Source: Mucilaginibacter gracilis (GTDB lineage: Bacteria > Bacteroidota > Bacteroidia > Sphingobacteriales > Sphingobacteriaceae). Taken from it: a DNA stretch of 64,000 nucleotides. The stretch covers positions 5,146,001 to 5,210,000 of the forward strand of contig NZ_RBKU01000001.1 of the NCBI RefSeq assembly GCF_003633615.1, given 5' to 3'. Shown here piece after piece: positions 45,543 through 53,676 of this stretch (positions are counted from its first letter, which is position 1; every line of letters starts with the position of its first letter). The notes under the pieces were generated by a model. It made no database searches. It was not told where the DNA came from and was given only the letters and a program-made list of their open reading frames with translations. A program made the position numbers and the translations under genes.

Positions 45543-45643
45543 GCAAGATCGATTGTCGGACAATCGTTTATCTTGCTAAATGCCAAAACGCATTTTTTCG
45601 GCATGGCCGCAAGATCTGTTTGTGGCACAAACGTACATCTTGC
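45543..45643. repeat. Pair of related hairpins in unit 2 end region
   Basis: Two stem structures share outer arms GCAAGAT and ATCTTGC but have different inner arms: GATTGT-cgg-ACAATC and GTTTGT-ggc-ACAAAC. A third stem ATGCC/GGCAT lies between. They sit in a 490-bp segment (about 45470-45960) absent from the ends of units 4 and 5. Small ORFs on both strands here are products of the palindromes. Confidence 0.75.
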
Positions 45644-45965
45644 TAATTTGGAAAAGGCAATTTATTAAGCGTAAAAAAGGCAGACGTTTTCGGGCTGGAT
45701 GTAAGCGTGGGTTGTGGGTGGATATGTGCGGCTTGCATCCGGCACGTAAACGATCCAACGGGGGTTTGGGGGCTTTGGGAGATAGCCCCAAATTAAACAA
45801 AAGGCCTCCATGTGCGGGGGGATTAAGCTTGCTATTACAGGTTGTATAAACCATCATTTGACAGTCCCGGCAGGGTGCTGTCTTCCTTTCTAATGGATTT
45901 ATCTTATATGCAACAATTCAAACTCCGACTTTCGATCTGCGTTTTTGATACCGTTAGGGCACTTT

Positions 45966-46826
45966 TTATTTTTGAGGGTGATGTTTTAGCAAGGCTTCTT
46001 TCAGTTCTTCCAGGTTACTTTCCCGGTAACGTTCGGTACTGCTGACGTATCGATGGCCGGCCATGTACTGAACTGTCCGCAGGTCTTTTTCTTTTAGCCA
46101 TTCAGTGATCACACTTTGCCTGACCTGTACCGCATGTTTGTATTTAGGATTGATCCTTTTCAATGCATAGCCCAGGTGCAGCAAGGTGTTTTGTAGGTTT
46201 TCAATATCATACCTGCCGGTAAACAAACGTTCTGATTTGCTTTGCAGTTTTGGCCGTATCAGTAAGATATATTCCTGCAGGTCTAAGATCTGATGGGGTT
46301 GTAGTGGTAATATCCTGTCGTTCTGCTTACCTGTTTTTGGTACATTGATTTTACCCTCTCTCAATCTCAAATGCTCCGGCCGGATAGTTTCCAGTTCCTC
46401 CCTGGTCAATGCCTGGTAAACCAACATGCCTATAATTACTTTATTACGATGGGTTCGTTCGTCTTTGATCTCGTAGCTATGATAAAGTGCTTCCAGGTCT
46501 GCTTTTTCTAACAGGTCATGGGGCACAGTTCTGATTGTTCCTTTCAGGCTGATACCTGCTGCCGGGTTGTAACTGATCTGCCTTTCATTTTGCAGGTAAG
46601 TGAAGTAATACCTGACCGCTAACATCATTCTATTGATCAGGTTGATATTTTTATTATCCTTTTTTAAGTGGTCTGCAAAGTCCAGTATTTCGGTGTAGGT
46701 AATTTGCTCTATAGCCAGGCTTTGTTCAGCCATCCATGCTAAAAAGTAGCTGGCATATTTACGGTGCTGATAAACGGTTTGCGGCTTAAAGCCCGTTCCC
46801 TGTAAGTATTCCTCAAACTTGCTCAT
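45966..46826 (-). CDS. Tyrosine recombinase B, unit 2
   Basis: This 286-aa protein starts MSKFEEYLQGTGFKPQ. Box I Arg is in ALTREELETIRPEH; Box II reads VQVRQSVITEW (Val for His); AGHRYVSSTERY keeps His and Tyr. It is shorter than the B proteins of units 3-5 because the linker after LLIRPKL is reduced. It overlaps recombinase A by 14 bp. Confidence 0.9.
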   Translation of the reverse strand: MSKFEEYLQGTGFKPQTVYQHRKYASYFLAWMAEQSLAIEQITYTEILDFADHLKKDNKNINLINRMMLAVRYYFTYLQNERQISYNPAAGISLKGTIRTVPHDLLEKADLEALYHSYEIKDERTHRNKVIIGMLVYQALTREELETIRPEHLRLREGKINVPKTGKQNDRILPLQPHQILDLQEYILLIRPKLQSKSERLFTGRYDIENLQNTLLHLGYALKRINPKYKHAVQVRQSVITEWLKEKDLRTVQYMAGHRYVSSTERYRESNLEELKEALLKHHPQK

Positions 46827-47706
46827 GCTTTAAGTGGGTATAGATCTGCGTGCTTTCTAAGCTGCTATGGCCTAAAAAGCGTTGGATCTGTTCTAACTTC
46901 ATTCCTGAATGCAGCAGGTGGCTGGCAATGCTGTGGCGAAGCGTATGCAGCCCTACGGCTTTCTTTAGCCTGGCTTCGGCTCGTAGCTTTTGCAAACGTT
47001 CGTAAGCGGTGGCACCGCTCAATCTTTTACCGTTAATATTGAGCAATAAGGCATCATCTTTTTTACCGCTAACCAGGTAAGGCCGGGCATACTGGATATA
47101 GTTTTCGAGGTCAGCTTTGTTGCTTTTGGCCAATGGCACATAACGCTCCCTGTGGCCTTTTCCTTTGCGCACATATACCAGGTCTTTTTCGATCAGTATG
47201 TCCCGCAGATCAACTTTTACACCCTCGTTTTTACGCAAGCCACAGCCGTAATATAAAGCCAGCATAGCTTTATCCCGCATTCCTAAAGCATCCTCTTTGG
47301 TGGCATCATACAATTTATTAACCTCGTTAGTGGTCAATATGCTTTTAACATTACTGGCCTTGCCCTTAATGCGAAGCTTGACTGTGAAGCTTTCCTGTCC
47401 GCTTTCTGTCAGGTACCGGCTAAACTTTTTAATGACCTGTAGATGCTTACGGATATAGTTCAGGCTGATCGCTCCGGCCTTTGTTTTACATGGCCGCTCG
47501 TGCAGATGGTTCAGGTAGCTTTTTAAGTGCGCTTCCTGTATCTCGTGCGGGTGGTTACAATTTTGGTTCTCCAGGTATTCCAGAAGCTCGGCCAACATTT
47601 TAGGCATATCCCGTTGGCTCGTCGGTTCAAAGTTCAATATGCGCAGCCATTCCGAAAAGCCTGCCTGTAGGCGGATATATAACGGATTTTTAAGGGTGCC
47701 TTGCAT
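46813..47706 (-). CDS. Tyrosine recombinase A, unit 2
   Basis: This 297-aa recombinase has Arg in GCGLRKNEGVKV, Lys in RKGKGHRERYVPL, HTLRHSIASHLL and LGHSSLESTQIYTH. It is catalytically complete, and identical to unit 1 A. Confidence 0.95.
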   Translation of the reverse strand: MQGTLKNPLYIRLQAGFSEWLRILNFEPTSQRDMPKMLAELLEYLENQNCNHPHEIQEAHLKSYLNHLHERPCKTKAGAISLNYIRKHLQVIKKFSRYLTESGQESFTVKLRIKGKASNVKSILTTNEVNKLYDATKEDALGMRDKAMLALYYGCGLRKNEGVKVDLRDILIEKDLVYVRKGKGHRERYVPLAKSNKADLENYIQYARPYLVSGKKDDALLLNINGKRLSGATAYERLQKLRAEARLKKAVGLHTLRHSIASHLLHSGMKLEQIQRFLGHSSLESTQIYTHLKHEQV

Positions 47707-47709
47707 TTT

Positions 47710-49329
47710 TTATTGTTCTTGGGTTACTGCCTTTTTCTTACTGGCTCTCTGTACTTTAAGTAACCCATCAGTGCTCTGGGTTACTACTGGGTTGCGGGTT
47801 ACTGCTTTGATGTTTTCGAGGATGGTTTTTACCATGTTCTGCGCATCATTGGTCAATGTTTCCAGGTCGTTCCAGTTCTGTATTTTATACTCAAAGCCTT
47901 TATAGCGGTTGCCCCTGGTTATTTTTATATAGCCCATCCGTTCCAGTTCGTACAGGTAACGGCCTAAACTGCTCGGGCTTAACCGCATGGCTGACCTTAC
48001 CTCTTTGCTATAAAAAGCCTCGGTGTCCTGTTCTTTCAAGTAGGTTTTCATCCGCTCAAAAAAGTTCCGGCAGGCATCGTTTAACTCGTCGCTCTTTTTC
48101 AATAGTGTAGTTTCCAGTAGCGTAAAAGCGGCTTCAATGTCGGCTATCGTGCTTTCAATATATTGTTCGCCGGTGTCTTCGTCCGTTTTTAGTTCCCTTT
48201 GGTACTGGTGGTAATAAGTGATCGTTTCGGTGAACATTAACAGCAGCAGCATGGTGCGGCGTGGCTTGAAAACAGCTTCCGGCAGGTGTAGATAGGTGGC
48301 ATAAGGATTTCTAACGCTGATAGGTTTTAGGATGCGCTGTACATTTTTTACCTGCTCCCTGACCTTTCTTTCTTCGTACTGGTTGATCAGCCCTGCACTT
48401 AGCTTTCTTTGGTAGTCCATGATCTTTTTGTCCTGCTCCGGGCTGTTGTCCATGTAGAGCAAGATGCAGCGGTTCGCATTGTCTTCATAAAGCTGCTCCC
48501 TGGTGGTGCAGCCTGATATACAAACCGGGCCCTCAACATTCAGGGTTACTGTTTTGAGATTGCCTTTGCTGTCTTTAAGCGTTACCGTTTTGGATATTTT
48601 GCGTTTGCTTTGCAGTTCCCTTAGCGGGTACAATACCGCTTCTGCGCCGTCCATGTCTTCAATCAGCAGCAGTTTATGTTTCAGTTCTTCTTTGCCGAAG
48701 TAATAGAAAGCATTCATGCTTAGCGTAGTGATCTCTATTTTATCTTCTTCCGGCATTAGTTCGCTTACTCTTTCTTGTAACCAGGTCTTGCCCGTACCGC
48801 TGGCACCCAGGCACATCAGGTGCAGCGGGGTATGCCGTTTTCTGCTTGTATAGGTTAAGTAGGCGATCAGGCTGTTCGTTTCTTCGCCCACCAGGCCGCT
48901 TTGCGCGATCGCCTGTTTTGTCCTGGTTAACAAGTCGGGGGATTTGAGATAGGTTATAGCCGCTTTGCGCTCCTGCTCGGTTAGCTGCTTTTTTTCGACC
49001 TGTTTGGGCTTTATCGCTTCCAGGCGTTCCGACCGGTAATTTTCTAAGGCAGTCGTTAACTGGCTGATGGCCGTGCTGATCTCATTGGTACTGATGTCCA
49101 GGGCTTCAGCTGATTTCTCTATCAACTGCTCCGTTTGGATGCTGTTGTACAGGTCTAAGTTATGGCGGAATGCGTTTTGCTTATGGTCTGTACTGGTTAG
49201 TTTCAGCGTTACTTTCATACGGTCTAAGCCCGTTAGCTTGATACCGCCTAAGATGGTGATATGCAATTTGCCGTCCAGGTAGATGAGTAGTTCTGCATTT
49301 TCCGTTATTAGTTTGCCGCTTTTATTCAT
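47710..49329 (-). CDS. Cassette AAA+/P-loop ATPase, unit 2
   Basis: This is a 539-aa protein identical to the unit 1 ATPase. Walker A GASGTGKT (residues 175-182), Walker B LLLIEDMDG (220-228), SGCTTREQLYEDNANR (272-287), and winged helix AMRLSPSSLGRYLYELERMGY (about 443-470). It starts 136 bases from the divergent XRE start. Confidence 0.82.
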   Translation of the reverse strand: MNKSGKLITENAELLIYLDGKLHITILGGIKLTGLDRMKVTLKLTSTDHKQNAFRHNLDLYNSIQTEQLIEKSAEALDISTNEISTAISQLTTALENYRSERLEAIKPKQVEKKQLTEQERKAAITYLKSPDLLTRTKQAIAQSGLVGEETNSLIAYLTYTSRKRHTPLHLMCLGASGTGKTWLQERVSELMPEEDKIEITTLSMNAFYYFGKEELKHKLLLIEDMDGAEAVLYPLRELQSKRKISKTVTLKDSKGNLKTVTLNVEGPVCISGCTTREQLYEDNANRCILLYMDNSPEQDKKIMDYQRKLSAGLINQYEERKVREQVKNVQRILKPISVRNPYATYLHLPEAVFKPRRTMLLLLMFTETITYYHQYQRELKTDEDTGEQYIESTIADIEAAFTLLETTLLKKSDELNDACRNFFERMKTYLKEQDTEAFYSKEVRSAMRLSPSSLGRYLYELERMGYIKITRGNRYKGFEYKIQNWNDLETLTNDAQNMVKTILENIKAVTRNPVVTQSTDGLLKVQRASKKKAVTQEQ

Positions 49330-49465
49330 TGAAACTATTTATTGCGATTTTCGATATGGCAAAAATATTTATTAATACCTATTTTAGCAACTTAATAATT
49401 TACAAAAACGCAACATGTTGATTAAAATAGCTTTTATGGATATTTTTGGAAGAAAAACAAACGTA

Positions 49466-49828
49466 ATGAGCTTAGGCGATAACATTAAGAAGATCAGGGA
49501 GCAAAAAGGATTGCTGCAAAAGCAATTAGCTGCTGAAGTGAACATACCCTATACCAGCTATAACAAGGTAGAGAACAATACACGTGATATTGCTATTGAT
49601 GAACTGGAACGCTTTGCCGGATATTTCGGGATGACCATTGACCAGGTAGTACATTTTGATGTTCAGCCGGTTGATGTGAGCATTCAGGACAAGCCTAATT
49701 TCGAGCAGATCAACTTGATTAACCAATTAGACGAGGAAGATCGCACCGTGGTTTTTAAGATCATTGATACCATGCTTACCAAAAAGAAGTTTAAGGACTT
49801 CTTTAATAATAATGTAGCAACACTATAA
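49466..49828 (+). CDS. XRE-family regulator, unit 2
   Basis: The start at 49466 (MSLGDNIKKIREQKGL) matches the family; the 17 residues from 49415 are probably untranslated. HTH_3: LLQKQLAAEVNIPYTSYNKVENNTRD. The C-terminal part is helical (LINQLDEEDRTVVFKIIDTMLTKKKFKDFF). Identical copy in unit 1. Confidence 0.9.
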   Translation: MSLGDNIKKIREQKGLLQKQLAAEVNIPYTSYNKVENNTRDIAIDELERFAGYFGMTIDQVVHFDVQPVDVSIQDKPNFEQINLINQLDEEDRTVVFKIIDTMLTKKKFKDFFNNNVATL

Positions 49829-49833
49829 ATAAC

Positions 49834-49858
49834 AAAGCCCGGCGCATGGCCAGGCTTT
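49834..49858. terminator. Terminator of unit 2 regulator
   Basis: AAAGCCcGGC pairs with GCCaGGCTTT around gcatg, just after the regulator stop. Confidence 0.8.
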
Positions 49859-49924
49859 GCTTTCTACAGTAATTCCCTTATTTCGGCCAAGCGGAACGCT
49901 TAGCCGGGAGGAGATACTAAGAAT

Positions 49925-50431
49925 CTACTCAATTTGTTCTTTAAAGGAATAGAATCCGGAGTATCCTGAATAATAAGCTATGTAATAGTTGTTAACCATT
50001 ATTTTAATCACAGTATTATTCACACTTGGGTCAGATGTGGTATTTCTCCATTCGTTGCCTATTCGCTTTAGGTATTTCCGCTTAATGTGACTAAGTCCAT
50101 ATTTTTGATATTCTTTCATTACGAGTACGTTTCCCTTAATAAAAGAGCTATAATCTTTTGAAGTCAAATTACTATGTGATATTTTGTTTTCAATTAGCTT
50201 ATAAATAAAATCCCGATAGCTTAAAGCATTTTTATTTTTTAAGTAATATCGATACAGTTCATTATTGGTAGTTAAGTAATAATCGTAAGGATCTTGATTT
50301 TTTTGAGTGGGTATTATTACATAAAATCGAGCCTTAGGATTAGTGTACAATGCTTTAACGAAACTTTCCTTTGAAGGGGTTTGAATGTAAACATTGCATA
50401 TAAGCCATGAAAATAGAAGTAAAGATTTCAT
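49925..50431 (-). CDS. Predicted immunity protein, unit 2 copy
   Basis: This 168-aa protein is identical to the immunity protein next to the full-length Rhs gene. It has a signal (MKSLLLFSWLICNVYIQ) and a Tyr/Lys-rich mature part. It starts 1 base after the tip stop. No known family seen. It would protect against the same metallopeptidase-like tip even when the orphan tip is silent. Confidence 0.7.
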   Translation of the reverse strand: MKSLLLFSWLICNVYIQTPSKESFVKALYTNPKARFYVIIPTQKNQDPYDYYLTTNNELYRYYLKNKNALSYRDFIYKLIENKISHSNLTSKDYSSFIKGNVLVMKEYQKYGLSHIKRKYLKRIGNEWRNTTSDPSVNNTVIKIMVNNYYIAYYSGYSGFYSFKEQIE

Positions 50432-50432
50432 T

Positions 50433-51098
50433 TTATTTGTTTTTTATTGGCACTCCGCCATAAGTGGTTCTTTCTTTTTTACCCTCTTCCTTCCTTATCT
50501 TATTTTCAAATTTAACGGCTCGTATTTCTCCTTTTTTTGAAGCGGAAGACTTTGTATTTGCCTCACCTTTATTATTTCCCTTTAAATTATCATATGCATG
50601 AGACAACTCGTGGCCTACAAGAATTTCGGATTCTACAGTCTTTCCATCTTCTCCTTTAACAGTATAATCTAAAGAAATAATTGACCCTGTGCTTTTACCT
50701 TCGTTTACAGCTGAAGGATCTTCGGGATACGTTATACCCCCATCATACCCCGCTTCAAGGGAAACCTTCTCTTTACTTGTTTCAAGCGTCTTTAAGACCG
50801 ACTTCACTGTCGGATCTTTCAACTTGCTTAATGTCTGTAATGCACTTAATGTTTTTGTAACAAACGCATCTTTTCCTTTGTATACTTTACCATTTTCTTG
50901 ATACAACTGACCATTTCTGTAAGTCAAATCGCCTTTCATCGTTGGGATAACAATTTCGCGCCCATCTTCATCAATGAACCTTAATGGATTATTCGCAACG
51001 TAAGTGTATGGTGATAAAAGTTGATACTTCTCCGCCAGCGGATCGACACTTGTCCACCTTGCAATTACCGGATCGTAAAACCTGGCACCGTAATCGTA
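50433..51098 (-). CDS. Orphan Rhs C-terminal tip 2, M91-like metallopeptidase, identical to active tip
   Basis: From the core onward this is a copy of the last 221 residues of the complete Rhs protein. The first ATG is at 50939. HELSHAYDN and EIRAVKFENKIRKEEG form the zinc site typical of M91 (NleD-like) peptidases. An in-frame TAA just upstream of the core, in the cassette end, blocks read-through. The tip lacks the Rhs core and cannot be exported as such. Confidence 0.85.
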   Translation of the reverse strand, partial: YDYGARFYDPVIARWTSVDPLAEKYQLLSPYTYVANNPLRFIDEDGREIVIPTMKGDLTYRNGQLYQENGKVYKGKDAFVTKTLSALQTLSKLKDPTVKSVLKTLETSKEKVSLEAGYDGGITYPEDPSAVNEGKSTGSIISLDYTVKGEDGKTVESEILVGHELSHAYDNLKGNNKGEANTKSSASKKGEIRAVKFENKIRKEEGKKERTTYGGVPIKNK

Positions 51099-51170
51099 CT
51101 GGCTACCACACTTTTTTTACTGTTTTCCAGGTTTTCGGTTTGCACTTTTTGGGTGCTATAAAGAACGTTT
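51085..51170. other. Recombination junction J2: core plus cassette-end motif
   Basis: Core GCACCGTAATCGTA (51085-51098) with CTGGCTACC, then GCAC-tttttgg-GTGC (51142-51156) and TATAAAGAACGTTT. It is identical to J3 to the right of the core, while to the left it equals the Rhs gene at J1. Confidence 0.85.
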
Positions 51171-51509
51171 GTAAGGGTAAAGATAAGCGTTAGTTTTGCT
51201 TTTGCAAGGCCGTGGGTGCGTTGGTTTTTTTGGTGGGTTGGTGGTTGTTGACCTGGTTAAGCTGACCATCTGTTACCGCAAAGGTAGCCTCCGAACCGGA
51301 AGCAGTAAAGGGACTTTCGCGGCATAAACCCACAAGCCTTTCACGCACCAGGCCATTTATTCCACGTTCCCTTGACAGCTCCCGCTTCTCCCGCTTTTGG
51401 TTGCTTAACAGAAGATCACCTGAACCCCTATGCTCTTATTTTTATGGTGTGAGATATATAATTACAAAGGTCTTTCAGCAGTTCCCCCGGCGACTTCGGA
51501 GCAGTCGGG

Positions 51510-51610
51510 GCAAGATCGATTGTCGGACAATCGTTTATCTTGCTAAATGCCAAAACGCATTTTTTCGGCATGGCCGCAAGATCTGTTTGTGGCACAAACG
51601 TACATCTTGC
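51510..51610. repeat. Pair of related hairpins in unit 1 end region
   Basis: This is the copy of the 45543-45643 structures: 51510-51543 with GATTGT/ACAATC inner arms and 51576-51610 with GTTTGT/ACAAAC inner arms, both with outer GCAAGAT/ATCTTGC. The 51171-51932 region contains no convincing gene. Confidence 0.75.
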
Positions 51611-51932
51611 TAATTTGGAAAAGGCAATTTATTAAGCGTAAAAAAGGCAGACGTTTTCGGGCTGGATGTAAGCGTGGGTTGTGGGTGGATATGTGCGGCT
51701 TGCATCCGGCACGTAAACGATCCAACGGGGGTTTGGGGGCTTTGGGAGATAGCCCCAAATTAAACAAAAGGCCTCCATGTGCGGGGGGATTAAGCTTGCT
51801 ATTACAGGTTGTATAAACCATCATTTGACAGTCCCGGCAGGGTGCTGTCTTCCTTTCTAATGGATTTATCTTATATGCAACAATTCAAACTCCGACTTTC
51901 GATCTGCGTTTTTGATACCGTTAGGGCACTTT

Positions 51933-52793
51933 TTATTTTTGAGGGTGATGTTTTAGCAAGGCTTCTTTCAGTTCTTCCAGGTTACTTTCCCGGTAACGTT
52001 CGGTACTGCTGACGTATCGATGGCCGGCCATGTACTGAACTGTCCGCAGGTCTTTTTCTTTTAGCCATTCAGTGATCACACTTTGCCTGACCTGTACCGC
52101 ATGTTTGTATTTAGGATTGATCCTTTTCAATGCATAGCCCAGGTGCAGCAAGGTGTTTTGTAGGTTTTCAATATCATACCTGCCGGTAAACAAACGTTCT
52201 GATTTGCTTTGCAGTTTTGGCCGTATCAGTAAGATATATTCCTGCAGGTCTAAGATCTGATGGGGTTGTAGTGGTAATATCCTGTCGTTCTGCTTACCTG
52301 TTTTTGGTACATTGATTTTACCCTCTCTCAATCTCAAATGCTCCGGCCGGATAGTTTCCAGTTCCTCCCTGGTCAATGCCTGGTAAACCAACATGCCTAT
52401 AATTACTTTATTACGATGGGTTCGTTCGTCTTTGATCTCGTAGCTATGATAAAGTGCTTCCAGGTCTGCTTTTTCTAACAGGTCATGGGGCACAGTTCTG
52501 ATTGTTCCTTTCAGGCTGATACCTGCTGCCGGGTTGTAACTGATCTGCCTTTCATTTTGCAGGTAAGTGAAGTAATACCTGACCGCTAACATCATTCTAT
52601 TGATCAGGTTGATATTTTTATTATCCTTTTTTAAGTGGTCTGCAAAGTCCAGTATTTCGGTGTAGGTAATTTGCTCTATAGCCAGGCTTTGTTCAGCCAT
52701 CCATGCTAAAAAGTAGCTGGCATATTTACGGTGCTGATAAACGGTTTGCGGCTTAAAGCCCGTTCCCTGTAAGTATTCCTCAAACTTGCTCAT
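51933..52793 (-). CDS. Tyrosine recombinase B, unit 1
   Basis: This 286-aa protein is identical to unit 2 B: VQVRQ in Box II without His, AGHRYVSSTERY with the Tyr nucleophile. It overlaps A by 14 bp and ends about 850 bases before the next core. Confidence 0.9.
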   Translation of the reverse strand: MSKFEEYLQGTGFKPQTVYQHRKYASYFLAWMAEQSLAIEQITYTEILDFADHLKKDNKNINLINRMMLAVRYYFTYLQNERQISYNPAAGISLKGTIRTVPHDLLEKADLEALYHSYEIKDERTHRNKVIIGMLVYQALTREELETIRPEHLRLREGKINVPKTGKQNDRILPLQPHQILDLQEYILLIRPKLQSKSERLFTGRYDIENLQNTLLHLGYALKRINPKYKHAVQVRQSVITEWLKEKDLRTVQYMAGHRYVSSTERYRESNLEELKEALLKHHPQK

Positions 52794-53673
52794 GCTTTAA
52801 GTGGGTATAGATCTGCGTGCTTTCTAAGCTGCTATGGCCTAAAAAGCGTTGGATCTGTTCTAACTTCATTCCTGAATGCAGCAGGTGGCTGGCAATGCTG
52901 TGGCGAAGCGTATGCAGCCCTACGGCTTTCTTTAGCCTGGCTTCGGCTCGTAGCTTTTGCAAACGTTCGTAAGCGGTGGCACCGCTCAATCTTTTACCGT
53001 TAATATTGAGCAATAAGGCATCATCTTTTTTACCGCTAACCAGGTAAGGCCGGGCATACTGGATATAGTTTTCGAGGTCAGCTTTGTTGCTTTTGGCCAA
53101 TGGCACATAACGCTCCCTGTGGCCTTTTCCTTTGCGCACATATACCAGGTCTTTTTCGATCAGTATGTCCCGCAGATCAACTTTTACACCCTCGTTTTTA
53201 CGCAAGCCACAGCCGTAATATAAAGCCAGCATAGCTTTATCCCGCATTCCTAAAGCATCCTCTTTGGTGGCATCATACAATTTATTAACCTCGTTAGTGG
53301 TCAATATGCTTTTAACATTACTGGCCTTGCCCTTAATGCGAAGCTTGACTGTGAAGCTTTCCTGTCCGCTTTCTGTCAGGTACCGGCTAAACTTTTTAAT
53401 GACCTGTAGATGCTTACGGATATAGTTCAGGCTGATCGCTCCGGCCTTTGTTTTACATGGCCGCTCGTGCAGATGGTTCAGGTAGCTTTTTAAGTGCGCT
53501 TCCTGTATCTCGTGCGGGTGGTTACAATTTTGGTTCTCCAGGTATTCCAGAAGCTCGGCCAACATTTTAGGCATATCCCGTTGGCTCGTCGGTTCAAAGT
53601 TCAATATGCGCAGCCATTCCGAAAAGCCTGCCTGTAGGCGGATATATAACGGATTTTTAAGGGTGCCTTGCAT
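52780..53673 (-). CDS. Tyrosine recombinase A, unit 1
   Basis: This 297-aa protein is identical to unit 2 A, with a full RKHRHY catalytic set (GLRKNE, GKGHRERY, HTLRHS, LGHSSLESTQIY). It is 3 bases downstream of the ATPase. Confidence 0.95.
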   Translation of the reverse strand: MQGTLKNPLYIRLQAGFSEWLRILNFEPTSQRDMPKMLAELLEYLENQNCNHPHEIQEAHLKSYLNHLHERPCKTKAGAISLNYIRKHLQVIKKFSRYLTESGQESFTVKLRIKGKASNVKSILTTNEVNKLYDATKEDALGMRDKAMLALYYGCGLRKNEGVKVDLRDILIEKDLVYVRKGKGHRERYVPLAKSNKADLENYIQYARPYLVSGKKDDALLLNINGKRLSGATAYERLQKLRAEARLKKAVGLHTLRHSIASHLLHSGMKLEQIQRFLGHSSLESTQIYTHLKHEQV

Positions 53674-53676
53674 TTT

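Larger units (their letters stand above)
45118..51084. repeat. Tandem 5967-bp cassette duplication, copy 2
   Basis: All genes, non-coding parts and terminators are repeated at a constant offset of 5967 bases in 51085-57051, and all protein products are identical by inspection. Homology starts at the core (the bases before differ: gtcgtagaaacgt against gatcgtaaaacctg) and ends at the next core. The unit is tip, immunity, XRE, ATPase and two recombinases. It could also be an assembly duplicate, although exact core boundaries argue for recombination. Confidence 0.95.

Noticed and set aside
45543..45643. CRISPR-like repeats
   Set aside because: Only two related hairpins with changing inner arms and one spacing; no repeat-spacer pattern and no cas genes.
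45434..46045. Small ORFs on both strands in the end region of unit 2 (and copies near 51401-52012)
   Set aside because: They overlap each other on opposite strands in a palindromic tract, have low-complexity products and follow the hairpins; no recognisable protein.
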